The position numbers and the translations under genes are program-made. A stretch of 64,000 bases of DNA. Origin: Clostridium sp. Lineage in GTDB: Bacteria > Bacillota > Clostridia > Clostridiales > Clostridiaceae. Positions 17,938 to 26,904 of this stretch are shown here, in pieces (within the stretch, counting starts at the first letter, position 1; the number at the start of each line of letters is the position of its first letter). The DNA lies in assembly GCF_017888565.1 (NCBI RefSeq), contig NZ_JAGHFX010000058.1, positions 248,001-312,000 on the forward strand, written 5' to 3'. Under the pieces are notes generated by a model. It was not told the DNA's origin. It was given only the letters and a program-made list of their open reading frames with translations, and made no database searches.

Positions 17938-19296
17938 ATGAAAATTAAAGGAAGTAAAAATTGTGATATTTTGGTTATTGGTGGGGGTCCTTCAGGTATT
18001 ATAGCAGCAAAAGCAGCAGCTGCAGATGGAAATAAAGTAATTTTAATAGAAAGAGGTGGATACTTAGGTGGATGTGCAACTAAAGCTTTAGTTATTCCTC
18101 TTATGACTTTTCATGCTGGTAAAAAGCAAATAGTAATGGGATATGCAAATGAACTTATAGAAAGAATTAAACAAAATGGAGGGACAATAGGTCATATAGA
18201 AGATCCACTTGGTGTAGCATCAACAGTTACACCCATAGAAACAGAAATTTATAAGTATGTAGCTCAAGAATATTTGTTAGAAGCAGGGGTAGAAATTTTA
18301 TATCATACAGAAGCACTAGATGTAGACGTTAAGGAAAAAAATTTAAATTCAATATTTGCAAAAACTAGATCAGGTATATATGAGATAAATGCTAAATATT
18401 ATGTTGATGCCACAGGTGATGGAGAAATAGCATATCTTTCTGGAAATCAAATGGAGATAGGTAGAGAAAAAGATGGTAAGTGTCAGCCAATGACAATGAT
18501 GTTTAAGGTAAGCAATGTGAATATAGATGAATTGGTTAAATATGTTGAAGATAATAAAGAGGAGTTTGTTATAGGTAATAATATTAAAAGTCTTTTAGAT
18601 ACAAAAAGAGTTGCAATCTCAGGATTTTTTTCAAAGATAAAGGAAGCTACAAAGAATGGTGATTTTACTGTAAATAGGGATAGAGTTCTTTTTTTTGAAT
18701 TAAATAGAAGGGGCGAAGTTGCAATAAATATGAGTAGAGTTATAGATAAAATTTCAGTTAGAGATTTTGATTTGTCAGAAGCTACTATAGAAGGTAGAAG
18801 ACAGGTAATTGAAATATATAACTTTTTGAAAAAATATATACCAGGATTTAAAGATGCAATATTAGTTCAATCTGGAGACGAAATAGGGGTTAGAGAATCA
18901 AGAAGATTAGTTGGAGAGTATCAACTAACAGAAAAGGATATTGTTACAAAAAGGATATTTGAAGATACAATAGCACTTGGAAGTTGGCCTATAGATATTC
19001 ATGATCCAGATGGTAAGGAATTAGATCTTATGGAAATGAAAATTGGTGATTATTATGGAATACCATATCGAGCATTATTACCAAAAGAAATCAATAACTT
19101 AATTATAACTGGAAGAGCGATAAGTACAACACATGAAGCATTAGCATCTATGAGAGTTTCACCAATATGCATGGCTTTAGGACAAGCAGCTGGAACTGCA
19201 GCTAAGATTTGTTTTAAATTTAAAAAAGATTTTAGAGAATTAAGTTATGAGGAGCTTAAATTAGAGTTATTAAAAAGTAATCAAGTTATTGAATAA
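17938..19296 (+). CDS. FAD-dependent oxidoreductase
   Basis: This 452-residue flavoprotein has an N-terminal dinucleotide fold (ILVIGGGPSGIIAAK, residues 11-25) followed by GGYLGGCATKA near 40-50. A late ITGRAISTTHEALASMRVSP segment and a closing GQAAGTAAKI segment are typical of the FAD_oxidored family (PF12831). The cysteine in GGCATK may be redox active. ATG follows AAGGAGGGAAGG. It lies in the RpiR-linked operon between DUF4127 and a permease. I infer oxidation of an alcohol or amine group of the imported compound; electron acceptor and substrate are unknown. Confidence 0.82.
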   Translation: MKIKGSKNCDILVIGGGPSGIIAAKAAAADGNKVILIERGGYLGGCATKALVIPLMTFHAGKKQIVMGYANELIERIKQNGGTIGHIEDPLGVASTVTPIETEIYKYVAQEYLLEAGVEILYHTEALDVDVKEKNLNSIFAKTRSGIYEINAKYYVDATGDGEIAYLSGNQMEIGREKDGKCQPMTMMFKVSNVNIDELVKYVEDNKEEFVIGNNIKSLLDTKRVAISGFFSKIKEATKNGDFTVNRDRVLFFELNRRGEVAINMSRVIDKISVRDFDLSEATIEGRRQVIEIYNFLKKYIPGFKDAILVQSGDEIGVRESRRLVGEYQLTEKDIVTKRIFEDTIALGSWPIDIHDPDGKELDLMEMKIGDYYGIPYRALLPKEINNLIITGRAISTTHEALASMRVSPICMALGQAAGTAAKICFKFKKDFRELSYEELKLELLKSNQVIE

Positions 19297-19347
19297 AATA
19301 ATTTGCTTAAATATTTAATAAATTATAAATTGTAAGGAGTGTGATAA

Positions 19348-19356
19348 ATGAATTAA
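19348..19356 (+). other. Minimal start-stop frame ATG AAT TAA with a good ribosome site
   Basis: AAGGAGTGTGATAA precedes ATG AAT TAA in the 171-bp gap between the oxidoreductase and permease genes. The site looks fully functional yet encodes only two residues. It may be a remnant of a lost start or a translated minigene that tunes expression downstream. The rest of the gap shows nothing recognisable. Confidence 0.4.
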
Positions 19357-19467
19357 TATAAGACCATTTATAAGAAATTATGACATAAATAAATTTTAGC
19401 TCTAATTTTACTCAACAATAAATTATTAAAGTGCAATTATAAAATAATAGTAAAAAGGGGAATGAAA

Positions 19468-20769
19468 ATGGGAGAAGTTTTAAATATTCAAGTTATTCTT
19501 ATATTATTAGTTTTTGCTGTCTTTACAGGACTTATGATAGCGAAAAAGTTACCTACACTTTTAGCATTACCACTACTAGGCATTATAATAGCGGTAATTG
19601 CAGGAGTTCCTTTTATGACTCCAACAGAAGAAGGTGGACAAACTCTAATGGCTCATGTAATTGGAGCAGGATCATCTAGGCTTGCTGGAACAATGATGGC
19701 GGCTATTTTCGGGGCTATGTTTGCAAAAGTTATTCAAAAACAAGGTGTATCAAATACTATAATTAGAAAAGCAGCAGAACTTGCTGGGGATAAGCCTTTG
19801 GCTATTGCTTTTATTTTAACAGCAGCTTGTGCAATAGTATTTTCAGCTTTAGGAGGAGCAGGAGCGGTAATAATGGTTGCAACGATAGTGATACCGCTTA
19901 TGTTATCAGCAGGAATAAAGCCAAAGGTTGCAGCAGGATCATTTCTTATGGGGTTAGGACTTGGCGGATTATTTAATGTTGCTAATTATCAATTTTATGT
20001 TGATGTAATAGGAATGGATATGGAGCTTGTAAAGTCAACTTCATTAGTGTTAGGTTTAATATCTATTATAGTGACAGCAGCGTATATATTAATTAACGTA
20101 AGAAGTAAGAGTGTGAGAAGTACGTGGGCAATGCCAAATAGTAATTTTGAAACAAAGACCCATGATGATGTAAATATATTTGCATTAATATCACCATTAC
20201 TTCCAATATTATTAGTATTCTTCTTTAAATTTAGTGCTGAACTTTCATTATTAATTTCAGTAGTGTATACAATTCTAGTAACTAAGCCATCACAAATAAT
20301 TCAAATAACAACAAGTTCACTTGTTGAAGGAATACAAGACGTAGCGGGAGTTATTGGATTAATGATTGGAATAGGTATATTATTAAATGGTGTATCAGCA
20401 AATGCGACAATAGCATTAATGCAACCACTTATAGGAGCTATATTACCAACTACTCCAATACCATATATTATAATATTTACTATAGCATCACCACTTGCAT
20501 TATATAGAGGACCTCTTAATTTATATGGATTGGGTTCAGGTATTGGAAATGTTATGATGGCAGCAGGAACATTAAGTCCAGCAGCTATAGGTATGGCTTT
20601 AAGATCTACAGGCGTAGTACAAGGAATATCAGATCCTACAAATACTCATAATGTAATCGTTGCAGATTTTGCAAAAGTTGATGTTAACTCAGTATTAAAA
20701 TCTACACTTCCATATACTGTGATAATAACATGCTTATCATTAATCTATACAGCTTTAATGATCTTTTAA
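19468..20769 (+). CDS. Permease of the GntP/citrate-transporter (ion transporter) type
   Basis: This 433-residue, very hydrophobic protein has about eleven or twelve membrane segments. Small-residue loops such as GAGSSRLAGTMMAAIFGAMF and SALGGAGAVIMVATIVIP recall GntP and CitMHS family carriers of organic acids. ATG at 19468 is favoured over 19462 because AAGGGG would sit only one base from the latter. Its place between the FAD oxidoreductase and the HyuA-like gene makes it the likely importer of the cluster's substrate. A carboxylated compound such as a sugar acid or lactam acid is an inference. Confidence 0.78.
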   Translation: MGEVLNIQVILILLVFAVFTGLMIAKKLPTLLALPLLGIIIAVIAGVPFMTPTEEGGQTLMAHVIGAGSSRLAGTMMAAIFGAMFAKVIQKQGVSNTIIRKAAELAGDKPLAIAFILTAACAIVFSALGGAGAVIMVATIVIPLMLSAGIKPKVAAGSFLMGLGLGGLFNVANYQFYVDVIGMDMELVKSTSLVLGLISIIVTAAYILINVRSKSVRSTWAMPNSNFETKTHDDVNIFALISPLLPILLVFFFKFSAELSLLISVVYTILVTKPSQIIQITTSSLVEGIQDVAGVIGLMIGIGILLNGVSANATIALMQPLIGAILPTTPIPYIIIFTIASPLALYRGPLNLYGLGSGIGNVMMAAGTLSPAAIGMALRSTGVVQGISDPTNTHNVIVADFAKVDVNSVLKSTLPYTVIITCLSLIYTALMIF

Positions 20770-20803
20770 TATTATATAAATAATATATGCTTTTTAAAAA
20801 TAT

Positions 20804-20827
20804 AAAGGTGCGTATATGCGCACCTTT
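20804..20827 (+). terminator. Hairpin between permease and HyuA-like genes (weak or partial terminator)
   Basis: A 9-bp perfect stem AAAGGTGCG with CGCACCTTT (20804-20812 and 20819-20827) is followed by AATGATAAATA, a poor T tract. It may only reduce read-through. Confidence 0.5.
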
Positions 20828-20856
20828 AATGATAAATACATCAGGAGGGAAATATA

Positions 20857-23004
20857 ATGGGTAAGGTAAGGATTGGAATAGATGTTGGTGGAACATTCAC
20901 AGACGCTGTAGTAATAGATAATAATACTTATGAAGTAATAGGAAAAGCTAAAATACCTACAACTCATCATGAAGTAGAAGGAGTTGCAAAAGGAGTAATA
21001 GAAGTTATAAAAAAAGTTCTAGAAGAAAATAAAATTTCTCCTAATGATGTAGTTTTTATAGCTCATGGAACAACTCAAGCAACTAATGCATTATTAGAAG
21101 GTGATGTTGCGAAGGTTGGAATTATTGGAATGGGAAAAGGAATGGAAGGAGAAAGAGCTAAAAATGAGACTAAAGTTGATAATATAGAACTTTCAGTAGG
21201 AAAATATTTGTACACAGAACATAGATATATAGATTCAGGAAAAATATCACAAAGTTCTATAGGGGAGGCTATAAAAGAACTTAAAAATGCTGGGGCAGAA
21301 GTGATTGTAGCATCAGAAAGCTATTCAGTTGATAATCCGGAAAATGAAAAAATTGTTATAGATGAAGCTTTAAGTAGTGGAATATATGCAACTGGAGGAT
21401 ATGAAATATCACAATTATATGGATTAAGAGCAAGAACGAGAACTGCAGTGGTAAATGGAGCATTAATTCCTAAAATGATGGAAACGGCAAATATGACTGA
21501 AACTTCAGTAAAAAATGCAAATATAAAAAAGCCACTTATGATAATGAGGTGTGATGGCGGAGTAATGACTATTGACGAGGTTAGAAAAAGACCAATTCTA
21601 ACGATGCTATCAGGTTTAGCAGCTGGTGTGGCTGGGGCATTAATGTATGAAAAAGTTTCAGATGGAATATTTTTTGAAGTTGGAGGAACTTCCACTGATA
21701 TATCTGTAATAAAAGATGGAAAAGTAATGATTAAGAATTCTCAAGTTGGTGGACATAAGCTTTATTTGAAATCTTTAGATGTTAGAACACTTGGTGTTGC
21801 AGGCGGAAGTATGATTGTTGTTGAAAATAATAAAATAGTAGATGTAGGACCTAGAAGTGCACATATTGCAGAAAAAGAATATGAAATATTTGCAGGTACA
21901 AATGAAATATCAAATCCGAGATTAAGCTATATATCTCCAAGGCCAGAGGATAAGTGTAATTATGTGGCTATTGAATGTGATGAAGGAAAAAGTTTTGCTT
22001 TAACTTTAGCAGGTGCAGCAAATATTTTAGGGTATGTACCTGAAAATGATTATGCAAGAGGAAATATAGAAGCTGGGAGAAAAGTTTGGGAAGTAATGGC
22101 AAAAGAGGTTAATATGTCTATAGAAGAGGCTGCAAAGACTGTTATGGATATAGCTATAGGTAAAGTAAAGAAAATAGTTGATGAATTAATAACAGAGTAT
22201 AAATTAAATAAATCTATAATAACACTTGTCGGTGGTGGTGGTTCAGCTTCTATAGTTACGCCATATCTTTCAGAAGTTATGAATGTAAAATATAATATAG
22301 CTAAGAATGCAGCATATATTTCTACAATAGGGGTTGCGTTAGCATTAGTTAGGGAGCAAATAGAAAGAAGTGTTATAAATCCTACAGAGCAAGATATAAA
22401 AAAAATAAGAATGGATGTATTTGAAGCTGTTGTAAAATCAGGAGCAAATCCTGACACAGTAGAAATTACTGTAGATGTAGATGCTAAAAAGAATATATTA
22501 AGAGCATCAGCAACTGGGGCAACAGAGCTTAGAACTAAAGAACTTGGTGCTGAAAAGAAGTCAAAGGAGGAACTTATAAATGTAGTATGCGATTCAACAG
22601 GGGTATCTAAAGAAAATGTTAAGCTCATTGGAGAAACAGGGAGATGGAGCATTTTTAAGTGTATTGAAACTACGAAAAAGCTATTTGGATTAATATCAAG
22701 TAAAAAAGAAAAAATAAGAATTCTTGATGAAGATGGTGTTATAAGATTACAAAAAGATAAAGGCAAATTACTATTCTGCACAAAAAAAGAGCTATATAAA
22801 ACTTATAATAGTTTTATAGATGAAAATACACTATTCACAGATGCAGGAGCTCAGCTTCCAAAGATATATGTAGTATTTAAACAAAAGCTTATAGATCTAT
22901 CAGGAGTTATTAGTAAAGATCAGCTATTGACATTAACAAATCTTGAAATAGAACTTTTAGATGAAGATACAAAGATTGGAATATTGGCAACTCAAGAAAT
23001 TTAG
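20857..23004 (+). CDS. HyuA-like hydantoinase/oxoprolinase family protein
   Basis: This 715-residue protein opens with RIGIDVGGTFTDAVV, the N-terminal ATP-binding motif of the hydantoinase A/oxoprolinase family, and continues with AHGTTQATNALLEGDVAKVG and FFEVGGTSTDISVI. These enzymes open lactam or hydantoin rings, or carboxylate substrates, with ATP. The usual HyuB partner is absent. Instead the last 200 or so residues form an extension, beginning near EVTVDVDAKKNILRA, that I do not recognise. ATG follows CAGGAGGG. It is likely the energy-consuming step of the unknown pathway. It could also be an acetone carboxylase-like subunit, which I judge less likely. Confidence 0.82.
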   Translation: MGKVRIGIDVGGTFTDAVVIDNNTYEVIGKAKIPTTHHEVEGVAKGVIEVIKKVLEENKISPNDVVFIAHGTTQATNALLEGDVAKVGIIGMGKGMEGERAKNETKVDNIELSVGKYLYTEHRYIDSGKISQSSIGEAIKELKNAGAEVIVASESYSVDNPENEKIVIDEALSSGIYATGGYEISQLYGLRARTRTAVVNGALIPKMMETANMTETSVKNANIKKPLMIMRCDGGVMTIDEVRKRPILTMLSGLAAGVAGALMYEKVSDGIFFEVGGTSTDISVIKDGKVMIKNSQVGGHKLYLKSLDVRTLGVAGGSMIVVENNKIVDVGPRSAHIAEKEYEIFAGTNEISNPRLSYISPRPEDKCNYVAIECDEGKSFALTLAGAANILGYVPENDYARGNIEAGRKVWEVMAKEVNMSIEEAAKTVMDIAIGKVKKIVDELITEYKLNKSIITLVGGGGSASIVTPYLSEVMNVKYNIAKNAAYISTIGVALALVREQIERSVINPTEQDIKKIRMDVFEAVVKSGANPDTVEITVDVDAKKNILRASATGATELRTKELGAEKKSKEELINVVCDSTGVSKENVKLIGETGRWSIFKCIETTKKLFGLISSKKEKIRILDEDGVIRLQKDKGKLLFCTKKELYKTYNSFIDENTLFTDAGAQLPKIYVVFKQKLIDLSGVISKDQLLTLTNLEIELLDEDTKIGILATQEI

Positions 23005-23014
23005 GAGTGATTAT

Positions 23015-23653
23015 ATGAAAAACTTATATTTTTTGACTGATGAAGTATTAGCGTTATTAGAACTTAAAGAGGATAGTTTATTTCATAAGATACCTAAAGA
23101 AAAGATAAAGTATTATATTAATGAAGCTAATAGAATAGGAAAAAATATTGCAAGTAAATATAGAGATGAAGAGATAGAATCACTTTTAAAGAGTAATGAA
23201 GTGAATGTATTAATAAAGGATAGATCTCAATCTAAAAGTTTAGATATTAGAGGAGAAATAACGTTTGACAAAAAGGAAAAACAAATAATAATCTATAAAA
23301 ACTCTATAGATCAAATAATAGGAACATTAAAAAAGTATGGATTTAATATATCAAAGCAGGAAGTATATAATATTCATTTAGCTCATGAATTCTATCATTT
23401 TCTAGAGTTTAAAAATGAAGAAAATACTAATTATTTATTAGATGAGATAGATATAAATTTTTTAGGGCCAATTAAAAGAAAAGCAACAATACTAAAAACA
23501 AGAGAAATAGCAGCACATGCTTTTTGTAAGGAATTATTAAATTTAAAATTTCATCCTAAAATATTAGACTATATATATTTAATAGAAAATAAAGAAATTA
23601 ACTTAGAGGAATTTAAAGATTATGTACATCAATTAAAATTAATGTATATATAA
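23015..23653 (+). CDS. Putative zinc metalloprotein with HExxH motif
   Basis: This 212-residue protein has HEFYH at 124-128 and a downstream TREIAAHAFCKELL segment. That segment's glutamate (164) and spacing resemble the third ligand helix of ImmA/IrrE-like and other gluzincin peptidases. No signal peptide or membrane segment is seen. The ATG at 23015, 10 bp after the HyuA-like gene and behind TTAGGAGTG, is better than the in-frame position inside that gene at 22961. It is the last gene of the cluster. It may be a peptidase acting on a regulator or a hydrolase of the pathway; I cannot tell which. Confidence 0.7.
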   Translation: MKNLYFLTDEVLALLELKEDSLFHKIPKEKIKYYINEANRIGKNIASKYRDEEIESLLKSNEVNVLIKDRSQSKSLDIRGEITFDKKEKQIIIYKNSIDQIIGTLKKYGFNISKQEVYNIHLAHEFYHFLEFKNEENTNYLLDEIDINFLGPIKRKATILKTREIAAHAFCKELLNLKFHPKILDYIYLIENKEINLEEFKDYVHQLKLMYI

Positions 23654-23733
23654 TAAGGAGTCTTTTTTATTCATTATAGACAGAGTATCTTATTAGGTAT
23701 AAAGTAAGGTTTATCTTATATAAAATTTTATAT

Positions 23734-23770
23734 ATAAGAAAATATAGGAGGCTATACACTAGTCTCCTAT
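23734..23770 (-). terminator. Terminator of the threonine aldolase gene
   Basis: On the minus strand a 10-bp stem with one GU pair, ATAGGAGACT with AGCCTCCTAT, is followed by ATTTTCTTAT. On the plus strand no T tract follows. Confidence 0.65.
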
Positions 23771-23801
23771 GCTCATAGAGTTATTAAAAAATATATATGA
23801 T

Positions 23802-24842
23802 TTATAATTTAAGTAAAAAAGTTTTCAATGTATTAACTATTTTTGATATGTCTTCTTTAGTAACCCAGTAATGAGTTACAAATCTCATTTGACCATTTTC
23901 AACATCATTAATCTTAATATTATTTTCTAAAAAGTATTTTACTAATGATTTAGTGTCTATACTAGAATCTTTGAAACTGAAGAATACCATATTTATTTTA
24001 ACATTATCTAAATTAACATTAAGCTCTGGTATTTTGTTTAATTCATGTGCTAATATTTTAGCATTTTCATGGTCTTCTTTTAATCTTTTAGACATATCAT
24101 TTAGTGCAACGATACCTGCAGCGGCAAGGAAGCCAGCTTGTCTTAGTCCACCACCCATAAGCTTTCTCTTTTTCCTAGCTTTAGCTATAAAATCTTTACT
24201 TCCAGATAAAATTGAGCCAACAGGGGCACATAATCCTTTTGATAAGCAAAACATAACTGAATCACAATATTTAGTAATTTCTTTTACATCAACTCCAAGG
24301 GATGTAGAGGCATTAAATATTCTTGCACCATCTAAATGAACAGGTAGATTATATTTTTTAGCTATATTGAATACTTCCTTCATATTTTCAATAGTAAGTA
24401 CATTACCACTTGAGTGAGCATTTTCAATACAAATTAAAGATGTAGAAGGAAAGTGTATATCATCATCTTCAAAACGAATTCTTTTTTCTAGATCTTTAGA
24501 AGTTATAATACCATTTGGTGACTCTATAGTTCTTAATTGTACACCAGCAATTACAGAGCTTGCCCCAACTTCATGAGCAACTATATGATTAGAATCAGCT
24601 ATAATTACTTCGCTACCTCTTTTGCAATGAGTAAATAAAGCAAGTTGATTACCAAAAGTACCACTTGGAACAAAAAGAGCAGCTTCTTTGCCAACTATTT
24701 CTGCTGCAATAGCTTCAAGCTTTATAACTGTAGGATCATCCCCATAAACGTCATCACCTACTTCAGCATTAAACATAGCTTCTTTCATAAAATCTGGTTG
24801 GTTAGTTACAGTATCACTTCTTAAATCTACAAAATTTTTCAA
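23802..24842 (-). CDS. ltaE: Low-specificity L-threonine aldolase
   Basis: This 346-residue fold-type I PLP enzyme begins NFVDLRSDTVT and carries GDDVYGDDP, HLDGARIFNA and the lysine motif FCLSKGLCAPVGS, all typical of threonine aldolase. It splits threonine or allo-threonine into glycine and acetaldehyde. The start is a TTG at 24842 on the minus strand. GAGGTG ends 6 bp before it, and a GTG at 24851 is part of that site. It stands alone, divergent from the membrane protein gene at 24973, and has its own terminator. Confidence 0.92.
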   Translation of the reverse strand: MKNFVDLRSDTVTNQPDFMKEAMFNAEVGDDVYGDDPTVIKLEAIAAEIVGKEAALFVPSGTFGNQLALFTHCKRGSEVIIADSNHIVAHEVGASSVIAGVQLRTIESPNGIITSKDLEKRIRFEDDDIHFPSTSLICIENAHSSGNVLTIENMKEVFNIAKKYNLPVHLDGARIFNASTSLGVDVKEITKYCDSVMFCLSKGLCAPVGSILSGSKDFIAKARKKRKLMGGGLRQAGFLAAAGIVALNDMSKRLKEDHENAKILAHELNKIPELNVNLDNVKINMVFFSFKDSSIDTKSLVKYFLENNIKINDVENGQMRFVTHYWVTKEDISKIVNTLKTFLLKL

Positions 24843-24972
24843 TAAAAACACCTCGTTTACATAAATTTATAACAATTATTAACACTATTATAATATAATA
24901 GAAGTAGATAATAAAACTAATTTATAAATAATATAGATATTATTTATTTTAAAGCAATAAGGAGTTGTTGTT

Positions 24973-25869
24973 ATGGGATCAGAAAAAAGAAGCCTAGAGA
25001 ACATGAGAATATTTGGAGCTTTCGGATTAGTTTTAGGATTTATAGGAAACCTATCGTATTATCTAAAATATAAAGGAATTAGTATTTCATTTTTCAATAG
25101 TATAGATATAGATTCTATAAGTATAATGATGATATTTTCTATAGTTGCATTAGGAGTTTTTTCAATAAATAATATTAGGCTAAATATAGATGAGAATATT
25201 ATTATAGAAGTTAAAAGAAAAACTATTATTTTTAAGATACTATGTATATTATTTGCCATATATGCAGTAATTGTAACTCTAATATTTAAAGATCCAGTAT
25301 TGTCTAGAATAGAAATATTGATTGAAATAATTTTAATTTTAATATATATAATTGAAAGAAAGATAAGATTATTGCAAGTTACTGATAGGCAACTAAAATG
25401 GAAGAGAGATTATGAATATCCGGGAAGCTACAACAAGGAAAGTAATATATTTTGGAGAATGAAGTCTAAGTTTTCACCACATATAAAAGTCAAATGGAAA
25501 GACAGAGTTAATAGGATTAGATGGATAAAGTTATTATTAATAATATTTTTATTATCAGGATATTTTAATAAAGAATTTTATATATTTTTAATAATATTTA
25601 TTTCAGATTTTATATACTTTCTTGAAGTTTTATTTGGACTATATACAAAAACTAGTGGAATATGTACAGGTATTATAGAAACTACAAAAGGATCTACTAA
25701 AATACCAGTTTATAAAATATATATTACTGATTATGAAAATGAATATGAAATAACATTCAGTGTGAGAGATTATTGTTATATTGCAGAGAGAGATGAAGTA
25801 GTTGTAGTTCATAGTATGATAACAAAGAGAGTAATAGAAATTCAAGGAATAAGAATGAATTTTTTATAA
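24973..25869 (+). CDS. Six-span membrane protein of unknown function
   Basis: This 298-residue protein has hydrophobic segments near 12-31, 50-67, 85-105, 112-128, 186-200 and 203-225. A charged loop (130-185) contains several W and R residues. A 70-residue C-terminal tail, starting at SGICTGIIETTKG, looks like a small beta domain and loosely recalls DUF3592. ATG follows AAGGAGTTG. It is a single gene, divergent from ltaE. I do not recognise a family or function. Confidence 0.7.
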   Translation: MGSEKRSLENMRIFGAFGLVLGFIGNLSYYLKYKGISISFFNSIDIDSISIMMIFSIVALGVFSINNIRLNIDENIIIEVKRKTIIFKILCILFAIYAVIVTLIFKDPVLSRIEILIEIILILIYIIERKIRLLQVTDRQLKWKRDYEYPGSYNKESNIFWRMKSKFSPHIKVKWKDRVNRIRWIKLLLIIFLLSGYFNKEFYIFLIIFISDFIYFLEVLFGLYTKTSGICTGIIETTKGSTKIPVYKIYITDYENEYEITFSVRDYCYIAERDEVVVVHSMITKRVIEIQGIRMNFL

Positions 25870-26035
25870 AATAGTAAAATGGGTTATTATAAATTAATTA
25901 TTAAAAAATTTTTTTGAAATTAATTTATGATAGCCTTTTCATTTGGGGTTTGAAAATAGAAGTTAATTTAGATATATGTTATCATGTTAATTATGTAATA
26001 CATACGCAAATGATGGAAAGGGATAGGTGAAGAAA

Positions 26036-26809
26036 ATGAAAACTAATTATCATACACATAATTATAGATGTAACCATGCTATTGGAACAATAGAAGATTA
26101 TGTAGAAGAAGCAATAAAAGAAGGTTATGACGAAATAGGGATATCAGACCATCTACCTCATCCAGGTAAAAATATAGATAATAGAAATAGAATGGCATAT
26201 GAGGATTTAAAAGTTTATTTTAAAGAAATAGATGATGCTAAAGAAAAATATGGGGATAAGATATCAGTAAAGAAAGCAGTAGAATGTGAATATTTTGAAG
26301 ATTATCATTGGTTATATGATGAATTTAAAGAGAAATATAAAGTTGACTATTTATTATTAGGGGTGCATTTTTTCCCTTATAAAGGTGAATGGCTTTATGT
26401 AGGTGGAATTAAATTAACGCCAGAAATTTTAGAATGCTATATAGATTATGTAATAAAGTCTATGGAAAGTGGATATTTTGCATATATAGCTCATCCAGAT
26501 TTGTTTGCAGTATCATATAGAAATTGGGATGAGCACTCAATTAAAGCATCAAGAAGAATTTTAGAAGCAGCAGAAAGATTAAATATGCCTCTTGAAATTA
26601 ACATAAATGGATTCAAAAGAGGGAAAGTTAAATATAACTTAGGTGAAAGATATTTTTATCCTGTTGAAGAATTTTGGAATTTATCAAAAGAATATAATGT
26701 TAGAAGAATACTTGGGGTAGATGCACATGAGCCTGAAGATTTAAGACTTAGGTTTAGAGGTGAAGAGTTTGTAAAAAAATTAAATCTAGAAATAATAGAT
26801 AAAATATAA
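26036..26809 (+). CDS. PHP family phosphatase (histidinol-phosphatase type)
   Basis: This 257-residue PHP-domain protein begins with the metal motif YHTHNYRCNHA, has SDHLPHPG near 40, a VECEYF glutamate, HFFPYKGEW, an AHPDLF histidine and a final GVDAHEPEDL aspartate-histidine pair. These are the ligands of HisJ-like histidinol-phosphatases. The ATG at 26036 is chosen over a GTG at 26027, which is part of the AGGTG ribosome site. No other histidine genes are near, so the true substrate may be another phosphate ester. Confidence 0.85.
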   Translation: MKTNYHTHNYRCNHAIGTIEDYVEEAIKEGYDEIGISDHLPHPGKNIDNRNRMAYEDLKVYFKEIDDAKEKYGDKISVKKAVECEYFEDYHWLYDEFKEKYKVDYLLLGVHFFPYKGEWLYVGGIKLTPEILECYIDYVIKSMESGYFAYIAHPDLFAVSYRNWDEHSIKASRRILEAAERLNMPLEININGFKRGKVKYNLGERYFYPVEEFWNLSKEYNVRRILGVDAHEPEDLRLRFRGEEFVKKLNLEIIDKI

Positions 26810-26822
26810 AACAAATTAAGAT

Positions 26823-26861
26823 GTAACAAATGTTACCGAAAATGATGTGACCATATGTTAC
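26823..26861 (+). promoter_or_regulatory. Two GTAAC/GTTAC inverted-repeat boxes, Crp/Fnr (HcpR-like) type
   Basis: Box 1 is GTAACAAATGTTAC (26823-26836) and box 2 is GTGACCATATGTTAC (26847-26861), about two helical turns apart. They recall sites reported for the Crp/Fnr family nitrosative stress regulator HcpR, as far as I remember. They precede the unit coding for the unknown protein, hemerythrin and DUF1858, whose content fits nitric oxide or iron-centre stress. Confidence 0.6.
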
Positions 26862-26904
26862 ACTATCATTATAAAATTAATGATAGATATTGGAGGAAAA
26901 AGAA

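Noticed and set aside
22050-22781. Long open frame (243 codons) on the minus strand within the HyuA-like gene
   Set aside because: It lies fully antisense to a gene with clear family motifs, has no good ribosome site, and its translation has a low-complexity S/F/I composition typical of a shadow frame.
23953-24339. 128-codon plus-strand frame across the threonine aldolase gene
   Set aside because: It is antisense to a complete, conserved PLP enzyme gene and shows no ribosome site.
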